Positions 1 through 12,131 of a stretch of DNA of 64,000 nucleotides are shown piece after piece. The notes under the pieces were generated by a model. The model did not search any database and was not told where the DNA came from. It worked only from the letters and a program-made list of their open reading frames with translations. Position 1 is the stretch's first letter, and every line of letters begins with the position of its first letter. Both the position numbers and the translations under genes were made by a program. The DNA comes from Corinectria fuckeliana (taxonomy: Eukaryota; Ascomycota; Sordariomycetes; Hypocreales; Nectriaceae): contig WPDH01000292.1 in assembly GCA_019137255.1 (NCBI GenBank), forward strand, positions 310,001 through 374,000. Reading direction: 5' to 3'.

Positions 1-1477
1 CGTCGTTCTGGAAACACCACTCTGCGGCATCAACCCAAATCTCTGGCCAAAACCGCAGGGCCATCATAGCTTGTTTGTAACAGTAGAGGACTCTTTGGTT
101 GTAGACCTTGGGCTCATCGGTCTTGAGAACGAGAGGGTCTTCTTTCTCCCAAGCAATCCACTTCTTCCACATCTCCACCTGCGCTTTAAATTCGCGGTCA
201 CCATTAAAGCCGGGTGCAGGGGAGAGTCGTGGGAGGTTCGTGCGATTCAAGTGTCGGGTCATGTTGTCGAGGGCAATGTTGGCACTCTTGGCCGACATGT
301 AGCCGGGCGATCGCTCCTGGATGAACTTGCGGCCCTGCATACAGATTAGTAGACGCGGTAGAAGAGAGATGCCCAACCTACAGTCATCTTGTTCAGCCCC
401 ATTTCAAACTGATCATACTCCTTCCACAGGTTGTTGACGCTCAGCATGGGGACAGCGATAGCTCGGTGGTAAACTTTTCGCAGTTGGTCCATTTTCTGCT
501 GGTCCTGCCACCCAGTGCCGCCGATCTGTCCTGGCCCATTCTTGACGAACTGGACATAGTCCTGCCAAATGTTGCCAGAATCCCTGTCCACGCCGATGTT
601 GTCGATAACAAACTCGTAAGACTGAGTGATGGTGCGGCGAGCTGTACCCGACGCATCGTTGTTGAGATCGTTTCGTCGACGGATATAGTTCAGGTACGCT
701 GTCCAAAGCTTCACATTGGGCACCGTCATTAGGCATCGACCAAAGAGCTGTTCAGCATCGACAAAATTATCCAGACCAAGCTCCATCTCAATCCACTGAA
801 CCCAGACGTCGGCCTTCCAGTATTGTCAGTTACCTCTTCACTAGGATGGGGTTCTCCGGTGTACTTACAGCTTGTGGAAAGACCTCCACGAAGCGATTGT
901 AAACGTTCCTAGCTTGGTCAAGTCGGCTGGAGCGCCTGTGGTCGGCGATCAGATTCAGCCACGCATCCATGTCACCCCGAGGATCCTCCTTGATGCGAGC
1001 TTCAAGTAGGGCTACCGGGTCGAGACTGGTCATGACTGGATTCACATGGGAGGAGACGACAGGGGCGGGAGCAGCGGGAGCGGGAGTGTTGACCTCAGGC
1101 GAGGGAGTCGAGTGTCCAGGCTGGACTGGAAGGGGCACAATTGCCGCCGTCGGGGCATCAGCAGCAAACTCTTCTTCATCCTCGTCATCGGACGCCTCCA
1201 CTAGAAAGCCGCCCGACATCTTGGGCTTGGACGATGGACGCTGCGAAGGTTGCGAGGGCGTCGCGGAGGCAGCCTTCTCAATAACTGGAGCAGGGGACCC
1301 AATGGTGACAGACTCCGGGTCATAGTCTCCTCCATCTTCTGTACCATTGTCCGCACCGTCACCTGAAACATGAGATTCTTGAGCAATGTTATCAACTTGT
1401 TCGTCGCTATGCTGAACCTGACCACCCTCTGCGGCTCCAAACCCATCTTCGCCCCACGAAGCACCTTCGGAAGCCAT
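1..1477 (-). CDS. RNA14: mRNA 3'-end processing protein Rna14 / CstF-77 (partial, C-terminus off window)
   Basis: Exons read as 1477-869, 813-382 and 334-1 (continuing beyond the left edge), with introns of 55 and 47 nt, both phase 0. The start is the ATG at 1477. Residues 1-130 are acidic and Pro/Ser/Ala-rich low complexity. HAT (half-a-TPR) type helical repeats follow, including 'ARIKEDPRGDMDAWLNLI', 'ADVWVQWIEMELGLDNF' and 'VEMWKKWIAWEKEDP'. The HAT repeats and the WxxWIxWE pattern are the hallmark of Rna14/CstF-77, a scaffold of the nuclear cleavage and polyadenylation factor IA that binds Rna15 and Pcf11. That role comes from family knowledge. The gene is transcribed away from ASF1 across a shared upstream region of about 1.25 kb. 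Nothing looks broken in the visible part. Confidence 0.88.
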
Positions 1478-2723
1478 GGTGAGTATTACGAGCCCCCGAT
1501 TCTAACACGGAGCTTCACTCGTCGAGAGGTTGAGCGCGACGAGGTAGAAAATGGGGCGGCTCCACCGCGGCCAGGAGGCTGGACGTGACGAGCTAAGGAC
1601 GAGTAGGCAAAGGTCGGTGATGGTGCAACGGAGGCGGTAGGGCGTGAAACGGTCAGAACTGATGAGTTAGGTGTCGAGGGCGCGAGAGGCGTGGGTGAGG
1701 AGTGTAAGAGTCGTGGAGTGACCAGCGATGAATGGGTCTGTTGATAGGCTGTCGGTTGTCGCAAACAGGGCAAGCTCGTGGAGCTGAGCCAGTCGGCCCC
1801 GAGCGAGCAGAATACGGTCGCAAGGAGCGGAGAAGCGCAGGGCGACGCAGGGGATATTATGGCGGCGGGGCTCAATCGAAGGGGTCCGTTGTGGGATCGT
1901 GGCGGTGGAGGGAAGGGAAGCTCTCGATAGGAGGCTTTGCCAAATTTCGAGCTCAAAGGGACCTCACGACTTTGAAAGAAGCGGAAGGCCTTGCTAGGCA
2001 GGGCGGGTGGCAGAAGGCCGAAACAGGCTAGCGAGGGCAGGGCGGTGAGCTGGTACAGACCTCGCCAGTCGCTACTTGCGGCGAGGGCAGCCAATCAATG
2101 AAGCGGAGGCACGTGACTCACCTTGCTCAAGCAGCCCGCACAGGCGAGTCAAGACATCCGCTCAGCCAGGGAGCAGGGTACGCTAGGCTATAATTGGGCA
2201 TATTAGTGGGTACATACTCATTCTCTCTGCAAGGGAGGCGTCTATGCTGAAACGAACTGTCAGTAGGTACCTACTATCTAGTGCCTAGTAGTACTACTAG
2301 TACCTAGAGAACCCATTAACGCGGGTTGCGGCCAGAAAGCGCGTCCGTCGTCGTGCCCACGCGCCCACACACACGGCTCAGATCTTGCCGCGTTTGCATC
2401 TCGAGTCCTTAGCCGCTTGCCAGCCTTCATTTCTTGGTGCAAATAACAAATAACAAACTCCCGTCTTCTTCCCTCTTGCAACTGCGTCTTCCTCTTCCTC
2501 TCTTCAATCTCCCCATCACCGCGCGCGCACGCAGCCCATCGCACTTTCGCACACCCACACTTCGAGCTCCACAGTCTCGCCCAGCGCTACCCCCCCCGAC
2601 TCCATCTTCACGCGCGATTCACCACGGCCATCACTCTTCATCGACGTTGCGCCCCTGTCGCCGTTCGCCTCCCTTCGTAACCGCTCCATCCAAACCCGCC
2701 GTCCACCCTCAACAACCGTCATC
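1478..2723. promoter_or_regulatory. shared upstream region of RNA14 and ASF1
   Basis: A 1.25-kb gap between two divergent start codons. It is GC-rich near RNA14 and pyrimidine-rich on the + strand in the 200 bp before ASF1 (CT-rich tracts around 2460-2560), as is common for fungal 5' leaders. Short palindromic stretches occur around 2270-2310 (repeated ctagtac). The open frames here (for example 1486-2094 on the - strand) are proline/serine-rich with no recognisable domain, and I take them as non-coding. Confidence 0.5.
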
Positions 2724-3727
2724 ATGTCCGTCGTCTCGCTCTTGGGGGTCAATGTCATGAACAACCCCGCCAAGTTCACTGACAAGTACGAGTTTGAAAT
2801 CACCTTTGAGTGCCTCGAGCAGCTCGAGAAAGGTTGGTGAAGTCTCGTTCTCGGTGCTTGCTCACCTAGGTTGCTAACTTCAGGCAGATCTCGAGTGGAA
2901 GCTGACCTACGTTGGATCTGCCACCTCGTGAGTGCAAATAATGCTTGACCTTCCACACCGCTTGTCCTAACGCCGCATAGCGACCAGTACGACCAGGAGC
3001 TCGACTCGCTGTTTGTTGGCCCCGTCCCCGTCGGCGTCAACAAGTTTATCTTCGAGGCCGATGCCCCCAACACCTCGCGCATTCCCGACGCTGATATCCT
3101 TGGCGTTACTGTCGTCCTCCTGACCTGCGCCTACGACGGTCGGGAGTTTATCCGCATCGGTTACTACGTCAACAATGAGTACGACTCGGAAGAGCTCAAC
3201 ACTGAGCCCCCTTCCAAGCCCATCATCGAGCGCGTCAAGCGCAACGTCCTGGCTGAGAAGCCCCGAGTGACGCGATTCGCCATCAAGTGGTAAGTTCTCG
3301 CCTCGCGCCTTTACGAAGATGGCTAGTTGTGCTAACACGATACAGGGATTCGGAAGCCTCTGCCCCTGCCGAGTTCCCCCCGGAGCAACCTGAGGCCGAT
3401 CTCGAGGCCGATGGCGAGGAGTATGGTGCTGAGGAGGCTGAGGAGGAGGCCGCCGACGAGGTCGCGGTGACGGCTGAAGAGCGGCCTGGCGAGGACTTGG
3501 AGATGGTTGGTGTCGAGATCGAGAACGAGAACGAAATTGAGAATGGCCCAGAGGAGGACGAGATGTCTGAGGACGGCAGCGTCGACATTGAGGGTGAAAG
3601 CGAGGAGGAGCTTGAGGAGGAGGAAGAGGTCGAGGGCGAGGGCGAGGCTCCCGCCGACGACGCCATGGAGGTTGACTCTACCGAGAAGCCCGTGGCCTCT
3701 TCTAAGCCCGTTACTGTCGCGACCTAG
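2724..3727 (+). CDS. ASF1: histone H3-H4 chaperone Asf1
   Basis: Exons 2724-2832, 2888-2927, 2981-3289 and 3346-3727 give 279 aa. The N-terminal core, from MSVVSLLGVNVMNNPAKF to about residue 155, is a near-canonical Asf1 Ig-like fold. It includes 'LEWKLTYVGSA', 'DQELDSLFVGPVPVG', 'LLTCAYDGREFIRIGYYVNNEY' and 'RNVLAEKPRVTRFAIKW'. The last 125 residues are a Glu/Asp-rich tail, as in yeast and other fungi. Asf1 binds the H3-H4 dimer and hands it to CAF-1 or HIR during replication-coupled and replication-independent nucleosome assembly in the nucleus (family knowledge). The start is fixed by the conserved MSVVSLL. The three short introns all preserve frame. Confidence 0.97.
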
Positions 3728-5362
3728 ATACAGGTCTGTGCGCAGGCCCCAGAGGCCATCAGAGGTGATCTCTCGCTGGCATCGTCTTATCTTGACTCAT
3801 GCATCCGGTCTCGGCTTTTCGAAACGTACAGATTGAAGGTTGGTGTTGGCCTAATAGAGTTACGAAGACACGAAGGGATGATATCAGGTCATGGAGCTGG
3901 CCGACGACGTATAGTACATTAGCTACTGAGACACGAGACAGTTTTTAGGTACTTATCGACGTCTTGATGACGGTGTTTTCTAAGGGAGAAGGTGAAAAAC
4001 CAGGTGTCAGTGGTCAGGATAACGAGAGCCGATGACGGTCCATCCACCTTCAGCCGCAGTTGATTATCAATACAAAATCCAAGGTTGAAGCTTGTGACGA
4101 AGAGATCGAGCCGCAGCACGTGGGGCAATGGCCCCGACGCCTCGACGTTATCGCGGGCATCCCGAGTGGGGAAAAGAGAGCTCGCACGTATGCAACAGCT
4201 CTCAACTCACAGGACAACCGCATTCTTCTAGGGCGACCCGACGACACGAAACGATCTGCTTCCCCTTGAGCCGACGGCCAAAGCATCGACGGCGCCGGCG
4301 GCGGATGAATTGCGCCCCGCTGCTTCGACTCCGACGACGGGGGCGCCCGGCTTGGGAGAGACGAGAGATGCGGGCAGCGACTCCGCGCAATGACGTGCGT
4401 GTATTGCAAGGAAGACCAGGCAGCCAGCACTTGGGAGGATCAGCTCTCCCATCCAACCACGGTGTTCGTACTTGGGTCCCGTTCATCACGAGGCGGCTGC
4501 GCATGTTTGTTTGTTTGCTTGACTCGTTGCGTCAACCCGCTTGCAGCCGTGGGGAGCCGAGCTGAAAAGCCCGCATCCGAAACCGAGAATGGTTCTTGTT
4601 GATGATTATCTACCTAGCAGGTCCGATAATTCTGTAAAACATACGTAATTATGGCTGAAGTTTATTGAAATTCAATGACATGTTGTTTATTGTATTTTTA
4701 AAGCTATAATGCTCCAAATTAGAAATTCTTTTGGAATTTTAGAACGTATCTTGTTCGTCCAGGACTCCCGCATTCCGCTTCCGCTTCCGCCTCCACCTCC
4801 GCCTCACCCGTCCATCCGTCCATCCATTCATCCATTCATCCATCCCATATCTCGTCCCCCCAATCCCTCCCAACCTTTATTAAGCTTCGCGTGCCGATGC
4901 GAGGCTTGCATGGACAGCCCCTGGATAGAGCTCCCACGTGCTGTATGTTACTGCCGCCGAGTTTCAAGCTGCCGACCTGGACAGCCTTAGATCGCTCATC
5001 CCACATCCCACCACTCGCTCCTTTCTCCAACCCTGCTTTGGCTTATCGCCGTTTGCCCTGCTTTTCTGAGATGGCTCACCGAGACCGGGAGGGACTCAGC
5101 CGCAAACTGCTTCGGAGACCGCCGAAGAGGCTGCCTAGCTATGGATCGGAGAGAGAAGTCGGAAACAGGTAGAAATACGCCCATCACCCTCCTCTCTACT
5201 TGTCGTTCAGCTAGAAGCTCCTAGGCCATAATGTCTATATCTGTGTCTTTAGGCTGTTCATCCGAGCTTCTGAGTAGATGAACGAATGCGAATGGGACTC
5301 TGCTGCTGACCATCATCAACCTTCAAGTAACCAAGTGACGTGAAAGCCTCCCACCCCTCAAA
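3728..5362. other. intergenic, no gene seen
   Basis: Between the ASF1 stop and the CorA-like start. Contains the ASF1 3' region, an AT-rich stretch near 4600-4740 and a CATC/CATT microsatellite near 4811-4846. Short ORFs overlap on both strands, but none carries a domain or plausible splice extension. Confidence 0.5.
4811..4846 (+). repeat. CATC/CATT tetranucleotide microsatellite
   Basis: Imperfect run of ccat-type tetranucleotides (tccatccgtccatccattca and onward), preceded by a CCGCCT/CCACCT-rich tract at 4771-4806. Confidence 0.8.
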
Positions 5363-7857
5363 ATGACGGCGCCTCTGCAGCCCACTCAGCAAGCCCTCGA
5401 CGACCTCGTCAGGGCCGCCGAGGCTCACCACGAGCACTACGTCCGCACGCTGCGCAGCCTACAGGACGGCCTGCCCCTGCGCCGCGCCGACAGCCAGCCG
5501 CGCAGCACGCTCACCATCGCGGAGCCCTTTACGCCGCCGCTGCGAGCCCTCAGCGTGCCGACCTTCGGCTCCGACAACGCCGCGGCGCCGCTCGGCATCT
5601 CCATGCGGCGCCGGCCCCGGGCGTCGACGCTGGAGACCACGGCCGAGCGCCCGCCGTTGCTGACGCCGGAGCCCGTCTTCTCGCACCACCGCCACCACAA
5701 GCACCACAACAACAACGACGATGTGGCCTTCATCCCGCTGCTGGACGTGTCCTCGGCGTCGACACCCAGCTTCGGCCGCTGCGCCGACGACGACGCCGCC
5801 TTCGTGCCGGTCCCGCGCCCGCTGACGCCGATGCACTGGCCCGACGACGCGCTGCTGCGGCACCTGCGCGACGCCGACTGGACGCCGGAGATGGGTCGGC
5901 TGCTGGAGGACGTGGTGCGGCGGCGCGGCGACATAGACCCGGCGGTGCCGTTCCGCGACTTTGCGGCGTTTGAGCGCGAGGGCTACGTGCAGTCGACGTT
6001 CGAGGTGTACGAGGTGGGCCGGGACATGCTGCCCGTCAAGCTGAGTGCGGATGGCGATCTTGACCTGGACGGGACCGAGATCAAGTATGCGGGCGACGGG
6101 CCGTATGAGAACGCGGCTAATATTGTTGATGCGCCGACGGTGTGGGAGGCCATCAGTGATGTCAACCCGGATGCTCAGTCTGTTGGTAGAATCACGTACG
6201 TGCCTTGCTTACACTTACTCCATCGTGAAGGTGTCGTGTATACATACCATGTATACGTATGCTGACCTCACTTACAGCATCGTCCAGGAACCAACCCCCC
6301 TCATCATCGCCGCCCTCCACCTCACCATGTCTCCTCACTTCGACATGTCCGAACTCATCGCCCACCTGCTCACCGACGCCCCGAACCGCGGCCGCACGCA
6401 CGCCTTCATAGACCGCGCCTTCGAACGCGCCACGCCCGCCCTCTTCTCCTCCCCCTCTCCCTTCCCTTCTCCCAACATCCGCCAGCGGTCTTTCTTCTTC
6501 GTCTTCAAGTACTACACCGTCGTCGGCGCCGGCCTCACCCCGGCCCCCTGGCAGCGCTTCGACAAGAGACCCTCCGACAAGCGCCTGGGCGACCACATCG
6601 ACATCGCCGAGTGCGGCTCCGTCCTGGCCCTGTCGCTCGGCGGCGACCCGACCAAGCCCGTCCGCATGCGGCCTCGGCGCGAGCGGGTCAGGGAGGGCTT
6701 CCTGTTCGACACCTTTGGGCCGTGGCACGTCCTCAGCATCCAGAGCTTCCCGGACAACGCCCACACGGTCCGCGGCGAGGAGTTCCAGGACAAGCAGTTC
6801 GTCAACGGGCCGTGTGCGTTCCTGGACTTGCTCATCGCAGAGTACCGGGATGCCGGGAAAAGGAACCAGCTTCTGCACGAGTCGGTGACCAAGCTCATCA
6901 CTCCCAAGGTATACACTTTTCCCCCTCCCATCTTTGCCCTTGCCAAACCCCCGACTTACATATCTCTCTCTCCCCTAGACCGAGTTCATGTTCGACCCCA
7001 AGCTCCGCGACAAGCTGCTCTTCGAGGACAAGCACTTCACCTACATCCGGCGGTACTTCTGGGCGTACAACACGCTGGCCGTGGTCAACACGGGCATCAA
7101 GGCCATGATGGCGGCCTACTTCGACACCTTCACCGACGAGTTCTGGCACGGCGACCACCCGGTGCTGTGGCCCCACCCGGCGCCCGAGTCGCCGGCCGGC
7201 CTGGCCTACCGCAAGCACATGGCCGGCCTGCGCCACGAGCTCGACAAGGTGGTGCGCGAGCTGGGCGAGGTGCTGAAGCGCAACGAGCGCACGCGCAAGG
7301 AGATCGAGAACCTGCGCGACCAGCTGTTCAGCGGCAGCTCCATCAAGGAGAGCCGCCGCGCCATCGAGCAGGGCGACAACATCCGCATCCTGACCATGAT
7401 CAGCATGATCTTTCTCCCCCTGACGTTTGTAACGGTACGTAGACCGCATCGCATGGCCGTCTATCCATATCCAGCTACAGAACCACTAATACACACGCAG
7501 TCCGTCTTTGGGATGACGGAATTCACCATCCCCGCCTCCGACTGGCGCTTCGCCCTCACCATGGTGCTCGTCTGCGTGCCCTTCATGCTCCTCATCTCCA
7601 TCCTGCAGACGCGCTCCTTCGGCTTGCTGGTCGCCAAGCTCCGGGCCGTGGCCAGTCTGCCGGCCCGTCTGGTCCGCCCCATGCTTCCCCAAGGCTCGCG
7701 GGACGTGGAGGCTCCGGACAACCGCTCCACGGCTGCCTTGTCGCAGCGGCGGACACGGGTGAGGCGCGGGGGGGGATGGACGTGGCCGTGGCCGTGGGGG
7801 GTCGGGAGAGCCCCCAGCGACGATGCTGTGGATCTGGGCCGGATGGAAAGCGGCTGA
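5363..7857 (+). CDS. CorA-like magnesium-transporter-family membrane protein with altered GMN motif
   Basis: Exons 5363-6195, 6278-6908, 6979-7434 and 7501-7857 give 758 aa. The N-terminal 200 residues are low complexity, with a His/Asn-rich patch (HHRHHKHHNNNDD). A large soluble domain follows, including 'SFFFVFKYYTVVGAGLTPAPW'-like and 'GPWHVLSIQSFPDN' segments. A helical stretch ('LAYRKHMAGLRHELDKVV ... NERTRKEIENLRDQLFS') leads to two membrane segments: about 618-640 (ILTMISMIFLPLTFVT) and about 657-680 (FALTMVLVCVPFMLLISIL). This long helix plus two C-terminal membrane spans is CorA/Alr architecture. The loop that normally reads GMN after the first span reads 'SVFGMTEF' (G644-M645-T646). 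Since GMN is needed for Mg2+ selectivity in characterised CorA proteins, the transported ion, or transport at all, is uncertain. The tail is Trp/Gly/Arg-rich. The start ATG opens the frame right after an in-frame-poor leader. Confidence 0.8.
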
Positions 7858-8813
7858 GAATTGGAGCCAAGCTGGTTTGTTAGGCTGTGCTATGATTTGG
7901 TAGGATGTGATAAGTTACGATTGATGAATCAACGCCACAAGCTGAAGTGTACCTAAGTTGGCAATTGCCTAAGACGATGATACGTACATAAGACAGCACG
8001 AAGTATACCCAACATGTCAGAGCTACATGATTGGAGCCTTATCCTGTCAGGTAAATTGCTTTCATTTCTCAATTGTCGTTCATCCCTTTCCATCCCTAGG
8101 CCCGCTTGCTTTCGCTGTCATCCTAACTTGCGCGTACCAATCACCACAAATAGTTCCCAGCAAATCACATCACAGAGTCGCCCGTAAGCAAGCGTAGTCT
8201 GTGACAGCATGCCAACTCATGGACAAGGGCATCGGTAACCAATCGGCTCTCTACCGTCGCTCGACTCTTCAACAGCCCCCCTTCGAAACTGCCACTACTC
8301 GACAACCCGCAGCTCAACACTCCAGGCACGAAATGAAACGTTGCAATCACTCATCATTAACAAGGTAGCTCGAAACTAGCGAAAGCCAAGTAAAGTCATT
8401 CGATCCGTCACTACTCATGTTCCGACACGCGTGCCCTCGCAGGCAGCATTCATACATAAACAAAGCGCCGCATACAACTCCCACCGCGGGCCAGCCGAAG
8501 CAGAAAACCGCCCTCCACCAAGGAAAATATTATCGCACGGTATATAAAACCCGCCTCCGTCAAACCAGTTGCATGAAACGGGACGCTCATGGCCAGGGTG
8601 AGATAAAGAAACGAGACAGACAAAAGAAAGCAGTAGAGAACGCCTCCGGAACAGCTGCAAATACTGTTGCTGGTCGGAGGTGGAGAGAGAACAGAATCTT
8701 CCGTGGTATCAGTGTCCATAACGCCTAGCCCCTCCCTTTGATGTGATCGTAGTACATGGATGAATATGCGTCGAGATGGATCGTTTGTGAGTGTCATCTT
8801 AGTCGTAGATCAT
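7858..8813. other. intergenic, convergent 3' ends
   Basis: Lies between the stops of two convergent genes, the CorA-like gene (+) and the RasGAP (-), and should hold both 3' UTRs. Small ORFs here have no coding character. Confidence 0.5.
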
Positions 8814-11384
8814 CTACCAGCCCTTCTTCCTAGCGAAGCGCTTGTTGAGTAGAGCCAGGACCTTGGGCACGTTGAACTGGACGTATTCCAGGTCGAGTTC
8901 GTCCTGGTTATCCTTCTGCATCTCGAGCAGATCATCCAGCTTCAGATCCAGCTCAAGAAGACCTCGGTTTCGCCCTAGAGTCAAGTTAGCAAATGCATAC
9001 TAGCTAGGATCATTCTTCGCAGAGATTTTACCTTTATAATGCAGAGAAATAACAAAGGTGCCCGGCAAAGGGCTGGTAAAGTTGAAGTAAATGTTGGCCC
9101 GTCTGTTATCTGGGACGTTGCTCTTCTGGATAACGCCTTCCTTCTCGAGCTGTTGGTGGGTGAACTTGTATGGTCCAAGAACTTGCTGCTTCTGCTGCTT
9201 TCTCTTGGTGCCCTCGCTCTGGGATCGCACGTTGTGGAGATAGCTCTTGTACGTTTCCAGCTGCCCGACCAGGTAGCTGTTGTGGTCTCGGATCGTCTTG
9301 TACACTTCCTCGAGCTTCGAAGTCTCAACAATGACACCATCCTTCAAGGAGCCTAGGTGTTGTAGCTCCTGCTCGACTTCGTCTCGGAGAAGGCCGAACT
9401 GGTCGCTCTTGTCGATGACGCGCAGTTCTTGCAGCTGAGAGAGTAGCTCCATGGCCCGGATACCCTTCCGGACCATGACCGCATCGTTGCGGCTCGTGGC
9501 GGCGGCATCGGCAATACGCTCAAGTCGAAGCGGGCGTCTCGCCACGTGACTGGTTGCAGGGATCGATCGCATGATCTGCACGAAGATGGACTTGGCTTCC
9601 ATGAAGTACACTTCCTCCTGAGTAATGTCTAGAGCTGCAGTCAAGTCGTCGATGGCTGTCTCCCAGCGGCTGAACAGGGGCAGGTTGATAACCCTATTCT
9701 CCTTGCGAGGCAGCTGAGCTGGGGATGAGCCCAACTCGATCATGATGATGGCCAGATGTGAGTTCTCGTCCTTCCACAGCTCCTGGCGATGCTTTTCGAT
9801 CAGTGAGTGCATGGCGTAAATCTCGTTCAGGGTAATGTCGAGTTCTAGATCCTTCTTAGAGAGCGCAACGTAGTTGTCCATCTCCAGGCTCTCGTAGAAG
9901 TCCTGGACCTCGCAGAGATCGAGCATGAACTTGTTGATGCGGTCCTTGTTCTGGTGGATGAACGGCTGAAGCTTGGCCATGTACGGCTCCTTGGCATAAG
10001 ATGGCTTGTTCGCGAGGTTCTGAAGCATCTTGGCGATGTATGTCAGTGTTCGTCGCGGTCGCTCAGCCGGGGTTCCATCGATGAGCATGTACGACTTAGG
10101 GGTGACAATGGCCGGATTGATGAAGCGAAGGAAAAAGAAGCCGCCGATCAAGGTGCAAATAACCTGGTCGTTAGCATCGGGATACTTGCGCTTCGTCAAA
10201 CTCCTAATCTGCTTGCAGATCCAGCGGATCCCGTATGGGGCCTCCTCGAGGCCCTCGATAATGGTGGTCAGGAAGCCGTTGGCGATTTCGGTGAGCATAG
10301 TCAGACGGGGCTCGATGATGGCTTGGACCTGAGGGTTCTCGGCAGCCTGTTCGCCGGTGATGCCCTTGGGCAGAGAAGGGGGCAATTGGCCTGTGTCCTC
10401 CTCGATCTGCTCGATCATGCGCTCGTACACCTTGAGCGGGTTGATTTCAAGGTCCAGATCCCTCAGCTCGATCAGGTTGTTGATTCTATCAGCAAGCACG
10501 GATTTGAGGAAACTTTGACCGGGGCCTCTTCGGGTGTAGGTGGTCATCATGCGCGAAACCGGAGTATTGGCGCGGAGCAGAGACGAGTAGTCTGGCGTGC
10601 TGTCGAACTGGTATGTCAAAACAGACTAGATGGCTGGTTAGAATAAGAGACTTGGGTAGCGATGGCCAGGTTCATATACCTGAAACATAGTGAGAAGCAA
10701 ATGCTCTTCTCGGCTCTCGTACTGGTTTCCGTAAATGGTGAACATGACTGTTTGCAGCAGCGAATCGATCTCTGACATAGAGACAAGCCTGCACAGATGG
10801 GCAATATGCCTAGGCTCGGACTGCAGGAGGAACAGCAGGTTGCCGTACTTTTGGGTCTTGTCGTCGTTGGGGAAAGCGCCCTGCTGCATTTCGGTGGCGT
10901 CCTCCAGGTGGCTGGCGACTTCGTTTTGCTATAAAAGCTGTTAGGACATTGTTAAAGAACAGAGAATGAGAACGCCACAACATACCTCCTCCAGAGCCAT
11001 GCGGTTTTGGATCAGTAGAGCAATGCGCGAATCGAGGTATCGCACATCCTTCTCAAGGACGAAATTCTTCTTGGACTGAGACGAGATCTTAGATTTGAGG
11101 TCGCGAAGAATCTTTTGGGCTGTAAATGGCGGTCAATTGCAAGTTCACGAAAATGGTTACGATGGGGAGAGGGTGAGCATACCTTTGGCGAGGTCGTCTT
11201 CGATTTGAAGATCTCCCTCGTTGGCCGAGATAGACATGTACAAGGCCGACATGGAGTAGCGCTTCGACTGGCGCGCCGAGCGCGATCCATCGTAGGAAGA
11301 CATGGTGTTTTGACGAGTCAAGGGCTGGAAAGACGAGGAAGATGCAGTAGAAGCTCGTGAAGGAGTCTGCAACATGACCGACAT
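8814..11384 (-). CDS. Ras GTPase-activating protein, S. pombe Gap1 type (RasGAP + RasGAP C-terminal domain)
   Basis: Exons 11384-11183, 11119-10986, 10928-10680, 10625-9032 and 8974-8814 give 779 aa. The N-terminus is Ser-rich (MSVMLQTPSRASTASSSSFQ). A helical region and the RasGAP domain (about 190-490) follow. 'LLRANTPVSRMM' carries the likely arginine finger R213, and 'FFFLRFINPAIVTPKSYML' (around 359-373) is the FLRxxNPA signature. The C-terminal RasGAP_C region, shared with IQGAP, runs to 'RFARKKGW'. This protein would accelerate GTP hydrolysis on Ras at the plasma membrane (family knowledge). The start is less sure. The reading frame stays open upstream of the chosen ATG ('DRLLWSPPRDNN' precedes the Met), and a good acceptor (ttgtcag) precedes it near 11448, so an additional 5' exon is plausible. 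Confidence 0.92.
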
Positions 11385-11721
11385 GTTGTTGTCGCGGGGC
11401 GGCGACCACAAGAGACGGTCAGGTCGGGGGAGCTGCTCAGGGAGTGCCTGACAATGGCAGCGATGTTGAGCCCGGGCGCTTCAGCCAGCCACGGTGGCGT
11501 TGGCAAGGCAAAGATAAGTGCGAGGGATTCAATCGTGCTGATGTGGCGGTGAGGCGAGAACTTGGGAGTGACGGTGGCAGAGAGCGTTCGAGTGGGAGAG
11601 GTCGTTAAATTGGACGATAGTGAGTCGATCACGGGGTCCCTAAACGGGAAGTGCGAGAATATCGGACGAGGCTGTCGTCGAGCGAATGCGAGCGGAGCGG
11701 GCGAGAACGATTGGCGACGAG

Positions 11722-11755
11722 GTCGAAGTCGAAGTCGAAGTCGAAGTCGAAGTCG
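11722..11755 (+). repeat. (GTCGAA)n hexamer repeat
   Basis: Five perfect gtcgaa units plus a partial unit, running into gtcgcgatc. It lies about 340-370 bp upstream of the RasGAP ATG. Confidence 0.9.
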
Positions 11756-11961
11756 CGATCGAAGTTGCAATCCGAAGGGCGAGCGAAACTGAATGAGCGG
11801 ATCAGGTGCGCGACTGGGAGATTGCGGGCGGTAGACGACAGAGCGGCAAAGTCGAGAAGACGGCGAAATGGAAGACAACAGACAGCAATGAGATGCGGGC
11901 GGCGGTCTCGATGAGGTTCAATCGAGCAAAGAGGAGAGACGCAAGTTCGGATCGTAGAGGC

Positions 11962-11993
11962 GGCGACGGCGACAGCGACAGCGACAGCGACGG
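11962..11993 (+). repeat. (GCGACA)n hexamer repeat
   Basis: ggcgacggcgacagcgacag followed by more gcgaca units, a second imperfect hexamer tract in the same region. Confidence 0.8.
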
Positions 11994-12107
11994 CGGCGGA
12001 CGAGGAGAGGAGGATTTGGAGATGGAGATGGCGGAGGATTCGGTGATGGTGGAGAGGAGTTGGCGGTGGTGTAGTCTAGAGTGGTGGTGGTGGTGGTAAC
12101 CTAGCGG

Positions 12108-12131
12108 CAGCGGACAGCGGACAGCGGACAG
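12108..12131 (+). repeat. (CAGCGGA)n heptamer repeat
   Basis: Three cagcgga units followed by cag. Confidence 0.8.

Noticed and set aside
1486..2094. 202-codon open frame on the minus strand between RNA14 and ASF1
   Set aside because: Ser/Pro-rich with no domain, lies in a divergent promoter and has no splice or homology support.
6045..7442. 465-codon frame overlapping the CorA-like gene
   Set aside because: Runs through real introns in another frame; the spliced frame carries the domains.
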